Shown here in pieces: positions 32,612 to 44,438 of a stretch of 64,000 nt of DNA. The DNA is from Fulvia fulva (taxonomy: Eukaryota > Ascomycota > Dothideomycetes > Mycosphaerellales > Mycosphaerellaceae): the NCBI RefSeq assembly GCF_020509005.1, contig NC_063012.1:3596001-3660000 (forward strand), read 5' to 3'. The notes below the pieces were generated by a model that worked only from the letters and a program-made list of their open reading frames with translations, was not told the DNA's origin and did not search any database. The position numbers and the translations under genes were made by a program. How positions within the stretch are numbered: position 1 is the stretch's first letter; every line of letters begins with the position of its first letter.

Positions 32612-35600
32612 GATAGATAGATTTGTCATTCCCCTGTTCTAGGACCCTATCCGGCCTATGCAGGTATATATCTATTGTTATGTACAAAGGGAAACCCGAA
32701 TAGGTGAAAACCCTTCCCGCCCCCGACTACTCCTTGTCTAGATTAGCTTTCCCTCTGAACGTACGTAGTCCATGTCACTACCCCGTTAGCCCCCGCTCCT
32801 AGCCGGTCTCGTCGCGCTGCGTCGTGTCCTCTCTTCCTGCACTGCTCCTACTAGGCGGTACTGTTCTAGCCAGCCCTTCTCTAGTATCCAGTTCGTAATG
32901 CGCCGTAGGTCTTCAGCGTTGTTAAGAAGTGCCCCAATCGTCCGGTTCCTCGCCTTTACCATCCACTCCCCCCTTCCTAGCGACCACCTCGGACAGACGA
33001 GGAGTGCGTGCCGTACGTTCTGGGAGCGATAGCCGCAGGGGCAGCTAGTATTCGTGTATCCTGGGACCTTCCTCCATGATAGGTACCCCTGGAGGCCGAT
33101 GTGTTCGCTTCGCAGTTGGGTTGCTATGCTACTCTGTGCCCTCGTAAGGCGGTAGTGGATGAGCTTCGGGGGGTGCTTGACCGCGGATTTTGTAGCTGAC
33201 CATTCCTTAGGTTGTCCCGCTGGCTGAGGGCGTCCACTATGCCCTACAACCTGGTTGTTCCACCTCTCTTTCCATAGTTGCTCTACAAACGATTTCTCAC
33301 CTTCCCATTGTGTTGCTAGCTGTTCGTCCCTTGCCCGGTAGTTCGGCTCGTTTCCGGGTCGAATGCCCTTATGCGCTGGTACTGATTCGCGGGCCCTTGC
33401 GACTGCACTGGCGATGACCTTCTGTACTGGGTACTGTGCCGACTTGCCTAAGTAGGAGGTCCGTAGTCCCTGGATGTATAGGTCGATCGGCGGTATAGCG
33501 GTCTCGTGCTCAAGCATCCTCGTTGGTGTCGACTTATATGCCCCGGTGACCTTCCTTAGGCATTGGTTTTGGATCTTCGCTAGCGGCGCGACGAGTCCCT
33601 TCGATGGGCAGGCCCTCTCGCCTAAGGACCACACTTGGCTGCCATAGGTAAGGACTGGCCGTACAATAGCCGTATATAGAAGTCGTGACTGCCGGAAGTC
33701 CGCCCCCCATGTGGACGCAGTGAGCCTCTGGCATGATGCCATATTCTGTTCAGCTTTCCGTAATATTGCCTGTACGTGCTTCCTCCACCGTAGCGCCGGG
33801 TCCACCCATAGTCCGAGGATCCTGAGCTGATTTGCCGGGTTAGTCGTGTGCCCCTGTATCTGGATAGAAGCTTGCATATTGTGGAACCGTGGCCGGCGCG
33901 TAAAGTGTATCAGATTGTACTTTTCTGGGGCAAACCGAGCCCCGTGCCTCCTAGCCCAGTCCTCGCAGATCTTGTGCTTCTCTTCTAGTAGCCTACAGTT
34001 CTCCTCAGTCGAGGAAGACCACGCTAGGATGTTTGTGTCGTCTACGAAGCCGCTCGCAGCGGTGTTCTGGGATTCTAGGGCTGGGAGCAGCGTCGCCATA
34101 AAGAAGAGGAACAGAATAGGTGCTAGCGTTGAGCCTTGCGGGATTCCAGTGTGGACTGCTTGAAATGGGCTTCTGTACTGGCCGACCAGGATCGACGTAC
34201 TGCGGTTTTGGAGGTAGGACCGTACGAAGTTGACAAGCCACTCAGGGAGTCCTTTCGACCTTAGGATGTAGAGAAGCCGCGGGTGTGACACGTAGTCGAA
34301 GGCTCCCGATATGTCTAGGCTAAGTAAGGAAGCCACCTTGTCCCTATTCTTATACCAGATGGCCTTTACCTGAGAGGTGATAAGTTCCATCGCGGATAGC
34401 GTCGATCGCTGTGGGCGCGCACCCATCTGGGTGTCCGGGAGTAGGGAGTGTTCCTCTGCCGCCTCGGAGAGTCTCGTTGCAACCAGCTTCTCAAGCGCCT
34501 TCCCAAGAGTGTTAAGGAGCGCAATTGGGCGGTACGACTTCACCTGCGTATAGTCTTCCTTCTGCGGCTTGCGTAGGACCACTGTCGTCGATTGTTTAAA
34601 AGCTATCGGGTGGTATCCGGTCTGTAGGCAGGCGTTGAAGATCGCTGCAACTGCTGGGGCTAGTTGATCTCTACACTTCTTTAGTAGCTCGTTTGGGATC
34701 CCATCCGGCCCCGGGGCTTTCTTCGCCGGCAACTTCCTCAGCACAGCGGTAACTTCTCCCTCGGACACCTCCTGTTGGACCGCGATGCTAGGGGCTAGGG
34801 GAGTAGAGCTGTTTATGTCGCTTAGATCAGCCTCGACTGGGGGTGGGAAGAACTTGCTAGCCAGTAGACGCGCCTTGGCCTCGGGGTCGCTAACCGGGCC
34901 ACTAGGCGATTGTAGCGCTGGGATAGAGAAGGAGGGGCCCTGTGTAGGGTCCTGTCGGGCCCATTTCGCTAGCTTCCACATCCTCTCTGGCTTGCCGGCG
35001 ATTTCTTCCACTGTGGCCCTCCAGCCGACTGCTTTCTCCCTCCGTATTATGGCTTTCTTCTGTTGGCATGCCTCCCTGTATACGTTCCAGGCCTCCTCGC
35101 TATGGCTGCTCGTCCACACCCGGCGGGCTCTCCTTGCTTCTCTTACTACCGCAGTGCACTCCGGCGTCCAGTATGGTTTGGACCATGTCGTTGGTTGGGC
35201 AAGCGGAACGTGGAGTGAGGTCGCTTTTCTTATTTCGTCTGTCAACCCCTGGACTGCTTCGTCTATCTCGTCTTTACTGTTGTATTGCTGCTGCGCGATC
35301 TGGACTAGCCTCTTGGAGTCATCGAGGTACGCCTGGATGTTGGCCCAGTGGGCCTTTCCCCAGTTTGGCTTAGGGGTTCTCGCTGGTGTGCGTTGTATCT
35401 GTGTCGCAATAGAGGTCCTGACTGGCATGTGGTCTGACGACGCCTCGAGTTCATGTTCGATCCCACAGTAGGTTACCGTGTGGTAGTGGCTATCTGAGAT
35501 CCAGGAGAGGTCGATCGTGCCTTGGAGTCCCCCTCTCTTCCAGGTGCCCAGGTCCTTCGGGGTATTGAGGGCAATTGCGTTGCTCGCCATCAAGTCGAGT

Positions 35601-36155
35601 ACTTCGTCGGCTATAGGGTGCGGCTGCATAAGGCTTTCCCAGGAAGGGTGGTGTATGTTGAAGTCTCCTACTACGATGTGGCACCCTTGTCTCTTGAGCG
35701 CACTGTCTAGGTGTCTGCAGACCCCTAGGTCGCGGCTAGACCTCGAGGCTGGCGGTTGCATGTATAGGTTGTGTATCCAGGTGCTACCCACGTGGAGGGA
35801 GGTAATATCGCCCCCGCCTTCTTCGTCTGCGTAGTACACTACCTCCCAGTCGGATTCTAGTATGTCCTTGCTGACATAGAAGCACGTGCGGGGTCTGCCG
35901 TCGCCTCGTAGGCATGTCGTGTAGCCTGGTGACTTGCAGGTCGTTGGTCTCTTATAGTGCGGGTTAATCCATGGCTCCTGGATTGCAAGGACGTGGTGGA
36001 CGCGCGGGTCCGCCTCGTGTAGGAAATGGTTCTGGACTATATCCTTGCTATGGTTGACGTTATACTGGATGATGCTAAGCGTGTCGAGGCTAGTCATCGG
36101 CATCGACAATCATTTCCTCTGTATCGTCCTGTGTCCTACTGCCCTGTGCGTCCTG
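32611..36155 (-). mobile_element. LINE1-C: intact-ORF2, 5'-truncated LINE inserted in LINE1-B
   Basis: About 3.5 kb on the minus strand. It has the GATA/ATCT tail and 3' UTR at 32611-32785, a complete ORF2, and only about 50 bp upstream of ORF2 (36104-36155). ORF1 is therefore missing, the normal 5' truncation of LINE insertions. CA and TG are abundant and no RIP signature is visible, in sharp contrast to the host copy on both sides. Its 3' UTR is nearly the same as those at 39060-39216, 54405-54560 and 2100-2280. Confidence 0.95.
32786..36103 (-). CDS. LINE ORF2: endonuclease-reverse transcriptase, intact
   Basis: This 1105 aa protein would nick chromosomal DNA and reverse-transcribe LINE RNA at the nick. 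The APE-type endonuclease fills residues about 1-240, with YNVNHSKD, AIQEPWINP, VVGDFNIHHPSW, GTIDLSWISD and SSDHMPV. Reverse transcriptase spans about 440-760, with KAPGPDGIPNELLK, SYRPIALLNTLGK, LDISGAFDYVSH, GIPQGSTLAPILF and the catalytic FVDD (686-689). A C-terminal knuckle CPCGYRSQNVRHALLVC (about 1021-1037) follows. No RNase H domain is seen, unlike Neurospora Tad. The frame has no stop or frameshift. The start is the ATG at 36103; a TTG two codons earlier also fits. The same ATG lies inside the end of ORF1 (see the full-length copy at 32175-32188). It could be functional in trans but lacks an ORF1 and probably a promoter. Confidence 0.95.
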   Translation of the reverse strand: MPMTSLDTLSIIQYNVNHSKDIVQNHFLHEADPRVHHVLAIQEPWINPHYKRPTTCKSPGYTTCLRGDGRPRTCFYVSKDILESDWEVVYYADEEGGGDITSLHVGSTWIHNLYMQPPASRSSRDLGVCRHLDSALKRQGCHIVVGDFNIHHPSWESLMQPHPIADEVLDLMASNAIALNTPKDLGTWKRGGLQGTIDLSWISDSHYHTVTYCGIEHELEASSDHMPVRTSIATQIQRTPARTPKPNWGKAHWANIQAYLDDSKRLVQIAQQQYNSKDEIDEAVQGLTDEIRKATSLHVPLAQPTTWSKPYWTPECTAVVREARRARRVWTSSHSEEAWNVYREACQQKKAIIRREKAVGWRATVEEIAGKPERMWKLAKWARQDPTQGPSFSIPALQSPSGPVSDPEAKARLLASKFFPPPVEADLSDINSSTPLAPSIAVQQEVSEGEVTAVLRKLPAKKAPGPDGIPNELLKKCRDQLAPAVAAIFNACLQTGYHPIAFKQSTTVVLRKPQKEDYTQVKSYRPIALLNTLGKALEKLVATRLSEAAEEHSLLPDTQMGARPQRSTLSAMELITSQVKAIWYKNRDKVASLLSLDISGAFDYVSHPRLLYILRSKGLPEWLVNFVRSYLQNRSTSILVGQYRSPFQAVHTGIPQGSTLAPILFLFFMATLLPALESQNTAASGFVDDTNILAWSSSTEENCRLLEEKHKICEDWARRHGARFAPEKYNLIHFTRRPRFHNMQASIQIQGHTTNPANQLRILGLWVDPALRWRKHVQAILRKAEQNMASCQRLTASTWGADFRQSRLLYTAIVRPVLTYGSQVWSLGERACPSKGLVAPLAKIQNQCLRKVTGAYKSTPTRMLEHETAIPPIDLYIQGLRTSYLGKSAQYPVQKVIASAVARARESVPAHKGIRPGNEPNYRARDEQLATQWEGEKSFVEQLWKERWNNQVVGHSGRPQPAGQPKEWSATKSAVKHPPKLIHYRLTRAQSSIATQLRSEHIGLQGYLSWRKVPGYTNTSCPCGYRSQNVRHALLVCPRWSLGRGEWMVKARNRTIGALLNNAEDLRRITNWILEKGWLEQYRLVGAVQEERTRRSATRPARSGG

Positions 36156-39100
36156 AGGAGACTTTAATATATACTACCCTTCCTAGGAAAGCCTTATATA
36201 GCCGTACCCTATAGCCGACGAAGTACTCGACTTGATAGCGAGCAACGTAATTGCCCTCAATACCCCGAAGGACCTAGGCACCTAGAAGAGAGGGGGACTC
36301 TAAGGCACGATCGACCTCTCCTAGATCTTAGATAGCTACTACTACACGGTAACCTACTATAGGATCGAACATAAACTCGAGGCGTCGTTAGACTATATAC
36401 TAGTCAGGACCTCTATTACGATATAGATATAACGTATACTAGCGGGAACCCCTAAGCTAAACTAGGGAAAGGCCTACTAGGCCAACATCTAGGCGTACCT
36501 CGATAACTCTAAGAGGCTAGTCCAGATCGCGTAGTAGCAATATAATAGTAAAGACGAGATAGACGAAGCAGTCTAGGGGTTAATAGACGAAATAAGAAAA
36601 GCGACCTTACTTCACGTTCCGCTTACCTAACTAACGATATAGTCTAAACTATACTAGACGCCGGAGTGCACTACGGTAGTAAGAGAAGCAAGGAGAGCCC
36701 GCCGGGTGTAGACGAGTAGCTATAGCGAGGAGGCCTAGAACGTATATAGGGAGGTATACTAATAGAAGAAAGCTATAATACGAAGGGAGAAAGCAGTCGG
36801 CTAGAGGGCTATAGTAGAAGAAATCGCCGGCAAGCTAGAGAGGATGTAGAAGCTAGCGAAATGGGCCCGATAGGACCCTATATAGGGCCCCTCCTTCTCT
36901 ATCCTAGCGCTATAATCGCCTAGTAGCCCGGTAGCGACCCCGAGGCCAAGGCGCGTCTACTAGCTAGTAAGTTCTTCCCGCCCCTAGTCGAGGCTAATCT
37001 AAGCGATATAAACAGCTCTACTCCCCTAGCCCCTAGTATAGCGGTCTAATAGAATGTGTCTAAGGGAGATGTTACCGCTATACTTAGGAAGTTACCGGCG
37101 AAGAAAGCCCCGGGGCCGGATAGGATCCTAAACGAGCTACTAAAGAAGTGTAGAGATCAACTAGCCCTAGTAGTTATAGCGATCTTTAACGCCTACCTAT
37201 AGACCGGGTACCACCCGATAGCTTTTAAACAATCGACGATAGTGGTCCTACGTAAGCCGTAGAAGGAAGACTATACGTAGGTAAAGTCGTACCGCCTAAT
37301 TACGCTCCTTAACACTCTTAGGAAGGCGCTTAAGAAGCTGGTTATAACGAGACTCTCCGAGGCGGTAGAGGAACACTCCCTACTCCCGGACACCTAGATA
37401 GGTACGCGCCTATAGCGATCGACGCTATTCGCGATAGAACTTATTACCTCTTAGGTAAAGGCTATCTAGTATAAGAATAGAGACAAGGTGGCTTCCTTAC
37501 TTAGCCTAGACATATCGGGAGCCTTCGACTACGTGTTATACCCGCGGCTACTCTATATCCTAAGGTCGAAAGGACTCCCTAAGTAGCTTGTCAACTTCGT
37601 ACTGTCCTACCTCTAAAACCGTAGTACGTCGATCCTAGTCGGCTAGTACAGAAGCCTATTTTAAGTAGTCTATACTAGAATCCCGTAAGGCTTAACGCTA
37701 GTACCTATTCTGTTCCTCTTCTTTATAGCGACGCTACTCCTAGCCCTAGAATCCTAGAACACCGCTACGAGCGGCTTCGTAGACGATATAAACATCCTAG
37801 CGTAGTCTTCCTCGACTAAGGAGAACTATAGGCTACTAGAAGAGAAGCACAAGATCTACGAGGACTAGGCTAGGAGGCACGGGGCTCGGTTTGCCCTAGA
37901 AAAGTACAATCTAATACACTTTACGCGCCGGCCACGGTTCTACAATATATAAGCTTCTATCTAGATATAGGGGCACACGACTAACCCGGTAAATCAGCTT
38001 AGGATCCTCGGACTATAGGTAGACCCGGCGCTACGGTAGAGGAAGCACGTATAGGCAATATTACGGAAAGCTAAACAGAATATAGCATTATACTAGAGGC
38101 TTACTACGTCTATATAGGGGGCGGACTTCCGGTAGTTACGACTTCTATATACGGCTATTATACGGCCAGTCCTTACCTATAGTAGCTAAGTATAGTCCTT
38201 AGGCGAGAGGGCCTACCTATCGAAGGGACTCGTCGCGCCGCTAGCGAAGATCTAAAACCAATACCTAAGGAAGGTCACCGGGGTATATAAGTCGATACTA
38301 ACGAGGATACTTAAGTACGAGACCGCTATACCGCCGATCGACCTATATATCTAGGGACTACGGACCTCCTACTTAGGCAAGTCGGCACAGTACCTAGTAT
38401 AGAAGGTTATCGCTAGTATAGTCGTAAGGGCCCGCGAATTAGTACTAGCGTATAGGGGTATTCGACCCGGAAACGAGCCGAACTACCGGGTAAGGGACGA
38501 ATAGCTAGTAATATAATAGGAAGGTAAGAAATCGTTTATAGAGCAACTATAGAAAGAGAGGTAGAACAACTAGGTTGTAGGGCATAGTAGACGCCCTTAG
38601 CTAGCGGGACAACCTAAGGAATAGTTAGCTACAAAATCCGCGGTTAAGTACCCCCCGAAGCTTATCTACTACCGTCTTACGAGGGTATAGAGTAGTATAG
38701 CAACCTAACTACGAAGCGAACATATCGGCCTCTAGGGGTACCTATTATAGAGGAAGGTTCTAGGATACACGAATACTAGCTGCCCCTACGGCTATCGCTC
38801 CTAGAACGTACGGTACGTACTCCTCGTCTGTCCGAGGTGGTCGCTAGGAAGGGGGGAGTAGATAGTAAAGGCGAGGAACCGGACGATTAGGGCACTTCTT
38901 AATAACGCTAAGGACCTACGGCGCATTACGAACTAGATACTAGAGAAGGGCTGGCTAGAACAGTACCGCCTAGTAGGAACAGTACGGGAAGAGAGGATAC
39001 GACGTAGCGCGACGAGACCGGCTAGGAGCGGGGGCTAACGGGGTAGTGACATAGACTACGTACGTTTAGAGGGAAAGCTAAACTAGATAAGGAGTAGTCG

Positions 39101-39216
39101 GGGGCGGGAAGGGTTTTCACCTATTCGGGTTTCCCTTTATATATAACGATAGATATATACCTATATAGGCCGGATAGGGTCCTAGAACAGGGAAATGACA
39201 AATCTATCTATCTATC
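36156..39216 (+). mobile_element. LINE1-B, part 2: rest of ORF2, 3' UTR and tail (RIP-mutated)
   Basis: It resumes at the right target-duplication copy (36156-36169) in the endonuclease (IYYPS, ADEVLDLIASN), then RT with FVDD-like FVDDINILA (about 37776-37800), thumb and C-terminal knuckle. The 3' UTR is followed by the ATCT tail at about 39201-39216. From 36940 on it is nearly the same as LINE1-A from base 1. In 37885-38167, aligned with 33657-33939 of the intact copy, every difference I see is CpA to TpA or TpG to TpA. Confidence 0.93.
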
Positions 39217-39540
39217 TATATACTCCGATTATAAGAACCTCGAATAGTTTATAAGTACGAAGCAATTGAACCGTAGATAAGCTCGCTAGGCCGAGTTTCT
39301 CTCGTAGTTCTTCTTTTAGATCGTCTATAGGCTAGGAGTTTAAGGTACTAAGCTAGATAGCTTAACCCGACGTTTATAGGACTTACCGAAGCCTAGAGAC
39401 CTAGATAATCTACGAAACTAATAGTAAATAAATAAGTATATTTATAATGCCTATCTAGCTCCTAAAAGGTCTACGAGGCCGGGGGCTATTAAGGAAGAGA
39501 GATAGGAAAACCGACGTACGGAGAAAAATCCTCTTTAGGT
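39217..39540 (+). mobile_element. Gypsy element A, part 3: end of RNase H and following segment
   Basis: After the right target copy the frame continues YSDYKNLE, stop, FISTKQLNRR, ARxAEFLS and IVYRLG, the connection part of Gypsy RNase H. The recognisable frame fades by about 39440-39540. I do not find the integrase of this element elsewhere in the window, so the 3' end is lost or displaced. Confidence 0.75.
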
Positions 39541-40951
39541 ATTAGTAAGTTCTCTTTATTACTTATTAGTTAATCTGTCGTACTAGAAGCGGTAAGTACT
39601 AGGTAGTTAGCCGCCCCGGAGTACTAATCTACCCGGTACCTAGGAACGAGTATTAGTAGCTAGCCGACTATCGAGTAGACGACAGGTCGACTATTAGTAG
39701 AGGCGGGTCGCCTATCGAGTAGGAGACAGGTCGACCGTCGAGCGGAAAACGAGCTAGCCGTCGAGTAGACGACGAGTCGACCCTTCTGGGCTCCTATACT
39801 CTATTAGTACTCCTATCGCTATTCCTCCTATACTCGGGGTCGCTATAGGCTACGGTCTACCCGCCTACGTAGTCGTCGGTACCGTAGGAGTTCTACTACG
39901 TCTATAGGTAGGGCGCCTTCGAAGGCTTCCTAGAGCTCTTCCTCCTAGGCTATCTCCCCTATTCTTACTACTATCTTACCCGCTATCTAGAACTACTATA
40001 GTAGGCCGGTCCGTATTACTATTCGTATAGCTACTCGTATCCTACGCGCTATACCTATTATATATTAGAAGTCTATAGCCCTAGTCTTAAGGCGTATTAC
40101 CTACCGGGCTTCTATAAAGCGTAGGTAGAATAGTACGACGTATTTCGGCGTCTAGACACGACTATATTTATATAGGCTACTATCTACTCCCGGTACCTTT
40201 CGGCGATATAGATAGTCCTTAAACCTAATATATTCCGAGCGGAGTAGTATCGCGACTATTACCTATAGGCGGGTAAGGGTACGGAAGAGTATTACTCTAT
40301 CTCGGCTAATAGGTCCTATCTTCGCCGCTACCTCGTCTTCTCGTCGGTATACTCGTCGCCGTAGTAGTTGCCCGTTCGGGTACCGTTTGCCTTTCTCCTA
40401 GCGCTCGTTCTAGATTCCCTATATATATCTACGGACCGCGTTCGCTATAGCCTTCCGTTCTTCGCGTCCCTATCCCGCTACTATTACTAGTATACTACTA
40501 GCTAGGGCCTATACTCGGAACTTTACTATCGGGGCTTATTACGTATCTAGCTACCGCTAGGCCTATAATCCTATCTTCTTTTTAGGTACTATAGATCGAA
40601 GGCGTGTCGTGATCGCCTAGTACGCCGCGCGGATGTCGCTCCCTACCTTACTATTCGCCGTCTAGAGCGTATAGCCTATAGCGAGCTATTAGAGGTAGAG
40701 GTCTAGTAGCGCGATCTACGTATCCGCTTCTAGGACCTACGTCGGTATAGTACGGTATACCCCGGTCGCCCTACGTAAACATTCGTTCTATACGTTTTTA
40801 TAGCGGTTTATAGTCGTATTAATATAGAGTAGCTAGGTACGTAGGAAAGAGGAGCGCGAGGTACGCCGAGGCTATATCTAAGCCGAGGTATTACGCTAGT
40901 ACGCGCGACCTACGTACTAGCTATCTATTTACTAGGCCTAGGGCCGTAACA
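39541..40951 (-). mobile_element. Degraded retroelement remnant incl. 3' LTR of Gypsy B
   Basis: The right part (from 40951 leftwards) is the LTR of the minus-strand Gypsy B: it starts TGTTAC next to a polypurine tract and contains a TATAAAAACG box at about 40795-40804. Its left end cannot be set. The rest, about 39800-40700, is RIP-mutated, reads on the minus strand like a charged gag, but has no motif I can name. A small array of related 21-mers lies at 39671-39781. Confidence 0.5.
39671..39781. repeat. Degenerate direct repeats, four copies of a 21-mer
   Basis: Copies at 39671-39691, 39715-39735, 39738-39758 and 39761-39781 share the form TCGAGTAGACGACAGGTCGAC. The third is diverged. The copies are not evenly spaced. 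Confidence 0.6.
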
Positions 40952-41089
40952 CTACCCCCCCTCTCAAATCGTACTTAGTCCCTTAAGCTCGTATTATTAC
41001 CGCTACGAATACGACATTATATTCTATATCGTCCTCTATATCTTCTATCTTATCCGTCTCCTTCGTTAGTCCGGTATATAATTAATTCG
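40952..41089 (-). mobile_element. Gypsy B: polyprotein C-terminus and polypurine tract
   Basis: Read leftwards, the frame GLTKETDKIEDIEDD, then EYNVVFVAVIIRA and KYDLRGGVVLRP, ends in a TAG just inside the LTR, a usual end for chromodomain Gypsy elements. The run of C at 40955-40961 (G on the minus strand) is the polypurine tract. It is interrupted on the right by LINE2-A; the 15 bp duplication TATATAATTAATTCG lies at 41075-41089. Confidence 0.8.
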
Positions 41090-44000
41090 GTCGACGACGA
41101 GAATTACCTATACGTAGTGTCGGCTACGAACCTCTCGTCTAGCTACGAGAGAGCTAAGTATTCTTACGCTAGAGCGTCGTAGGCGCGACGGGCGCGTAGC
41201 GTAGGCGAAGCCGCGGCGAATAGAGGACTACTAGTAAAACGGGTATAAAAACTATCCGACGAGCGTATACTTATGTCGGGAGCGAGTCCCTCTTCTTTCT
41301 ACGTGTAAGAAGGGCGCGGAACCGTAGCCTATACGCTCGACAGGACACCTCTAGTATAAGTATAGAATTTTCACCTCCGGAGACCGTAAACCGAGCGGGC
41401 TAAGCGACGAATATTAGACGAGCGGACTATAGAACAACAACTAAGCGGACTATATAACGGCGTCGAGCGGACTACTAAACAATCTAGTGTTTGCTAGCGG
41501 GCAATACGGTAGGTAGGTAGACACGCGACGAAGCCTATAAGGGCCTATTAAATACCCGGTATAGGAACGAGGGTTTTGCCTAAGGCACTACCTATCCCGC
41601 TACATAACGTACCTAGTCTAATATAGTAGATTACGACGAGGAAAAGACGATAGCCTAAGTAAGGAAAAGACGGCTATTAGGACGGGGAAAAGACGTATAA
41701 TACAAGTAGATTAGTTCTATAATCGGGGAGGATCGAGGGTAGGGTAATAAGGAACTTTATATTAGTTAGTAGGTAGAAACGTAAGGAGTACGCTACCCGG
41801 CGTAGTGTATGCCCCGAGCAAACCTACGAGGTATAGACGGCCGCTTTCTAGAGATAGGCTACGGTAACGCGAAGGGCGTTAAAACCTAGGGCGTAGTATA
41901 TACTAGTAGCGACGGCTAATACTGTCTATATAGCCCGAGAGGACGGATACGTATATCGGTTAATAGAGAGCACTAAAGGGCTTAGGCCTATAGAGGTAGA
42001 TATTGGCTTAAGGAGTAAACAGGGAGGGAGGGCGTAGAGGGAAGCTTTTGCTCCGGGCTAACCTCTCGAAACGAGGCTATACGGTAGTACTAGATAAGTA
42101 GGAAAGCGCGGTTAAGACTTATTACCTTATCTCGTAGCTAGCTTACTAAATACGATTCCTTCCTTACCGAGTATATACCCGGAACCCCTAGACATAGATT
42201 AGGCGGTTAGCTCTAATATAGTAATAGGAGTTATAAGTAAGCTAAAGGGACGAAAAGCCCTAGGCCTAGACAGGATACTAAACGTACTACTAAAAGAGTA
42301 TAGAGAAGAGATCGCGCCGAGCCTTACAAACCTATTTACCGCGTGCCTACGGCTAGGGTATCACCCGAAGCCGTATAGAGAGTCTATAATAGTAGTACTA
42401 CGTAAGCTATAGAAGGAAGACTATACTTAGCCCAAGTCGTACAGACTAATAGTACTTCTAAATACGATAGGGAAGGTCCTAGAAAAGATAGTAGCCTAGA
42501 GACTTACGTAGCTTACCGAGGACAACTACGTACTCCTAGTAATATAGATAGGGGGAAGAAGCTAGCGATCGACACTAACAGTAATAGAGCTAATTACGGA
42601 GTAAATTCAGACCCTCTAGCACTACGGTAGGAACCGAGCGGCGTCCTTACTATCCCTCGACATCGTAGGGGCCTTCGACAACGTCTCACACTAAAGGCTA
42701 ATACATATCCTATAGTAGAAAGGCATCCCCTAGTAGGTAACGTCGTTCGTCTTCTCCTTTCTCTAGGAACGGACGACATACCTAGTCCTAGGAAGGTACA
42801 CGTCCGACCCGGTAAAGGTAGAGACTAGAATACCTTAGGGATCTACTCTCTCCCCTATCCTATTTCTAATATTTATGTCGGATCTAATCCCCCTACTCAC
42901 CTCTCCGTAAACCTTAGTATCGGGGTTCGTAGACGATATAAACATCCTAGCCTAGTCAGACTCGACAGAAGAGAACTATCGCCTCCTCGAAGATAGGCAC
43001 AAGAAATACGAGGAGTAGGCAAAGAAGTATAGTACCTAGTTCGCCCCTAAAAAGTACTAACTTATATACTTTAGTAAAGCGAGAACATACTATAATATAA
43101 AGGCGGCGGTAAGAATCTAAGGCTACGAGACTAAGCTATTAGCGGAGCTACGAGTACTAGGGATCTGGCTCGACCCGAAGCTAAGCTAGAATGTATAGAT
43201 TAAGAAAGCCTAGAGTCGAGCGCAAGTCAATAAAGCCTCGATAAAGAGGCTTACGGCATCTATATAGGGAGCAACATTCGATAAGGCAAGAGTAATGTAT
43301 AAGGCGATCGTTAGACTAGCTATGTTGTACGGGGCATAGATTTAGGGAACAGGAGGCGTAGGCAAGCCGATTCCGAAACGGATAGAGCAACCCCTAAACA
43401 GGACATAGGTAGGGAACCTACGTAGGGTACTAGGCGTATATAAGACAACGTTAATAAGCACGGTAGAAATAGAGATAGGAATACTACTAATCGGCTAGTA
43501 TATCCGGGGAATAAGAATTCAATACGCGGTAAAGACGACAGGTTACCTAGCATAAACTACGATCTAGGAGGCAAAGAATAAGATAGAAAGCCGCTACCGG
43601 AGAGGGGTAGGATATAGGACAAGCCAAAAAGAAGATGACCTTACTACCTTTACGGCTATATAGATAAGCACCGAATGGCTAGTACGAAAAGAGGAGGAGC
43701 GTAGGACTCGCTAGGCCGGCGGGAGTAAGGCTAAGACCTAAAGCCTAGCGGAATAGATAGCGAGCTACCTATAGGAGCAGGACTAGAAAAGGAAGCCCCC
43801 TAAGACAATAGGCCCGATAGCGCTCCGAGCCTTCTAGAGACACAATTACTAGCTATATAGGGACCTAATAAGGGCCGAGGCAAGTATAGCGATCCAAATC
43901 AGGTCCGAATATATTAGGTTAAGGGCCTACCTATTTAGAAGACGCGTACTAGATATCTATAGCCTAGCCTACTAGTATAGCTACCTATCGCAAAACCTAG

Positions 44001-44423
44001 AACATATACTACTACGATGCCCGTAGTAGGCGAGAGGTAGGGGAAATTAGAGGCACTAAGCGGGAAGGAGAGACTACAAGTCAATTATTAGGGACAAAGG
44101 TAACATTCGCCGAATCTCTCGGTAGATACTATAGTAGGGATACCTCTAGCAGTTCAGCCTCGCGAGCGAGACGGAGGAGTAGATAGACAAGAGGCGGAAG
44201 CGAGGGGGGTTACAGATAGGGTAGTTATTAGGGTAGGCCTATAACACTAGCGTACCCCTAATAAGGGAAATTTAAGACGACAACGAGGAGGAAAAGACAG
44301 GCGGGAAGGAGGAGGGGTTTTTACTAACACGGTTTCCCCTCTATATATACAAAAAACAAGATAGTATAGCTATATAGGCCAAAGGGCACTATAACAGCTT
44401 AATGAAATATCTATCTATCTATC
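41090..44423 (+). mobile_element. LINE2-A: second LINE family, RIP-mutated
   Basis: This plus-strand LINE is distinct from LINE1. It is flanked by exact 15 bp copies TATATAATTAATTCG (41075-41089 and 44424-44438). The RT part reads LNVLLKEYREEIAPSL, YRLIVLLNTIGKVLEK, LDIVGAFDNVSH, STLSPILFLIF and the catalytic SGFVDDINILA (about 42917-42950) through stops. The C-terminal knuckle region lies at about 43980-44030. The 3' UTR ends AATGAAATATCTATCTATC. The 5' part (41090-42060) is too decayed to show a clear endonuclease and the element may be internally deleted. Confidence 0.9.
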
Positions 44424-44438
44424 TATATAATTAATTCG

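Noticed and set aside
33846..35834. Plus-strand ORFs of up to 228 codons across the intact LINE
   Set aside because: They are antisense shadows of the 1105-codon ORF2.
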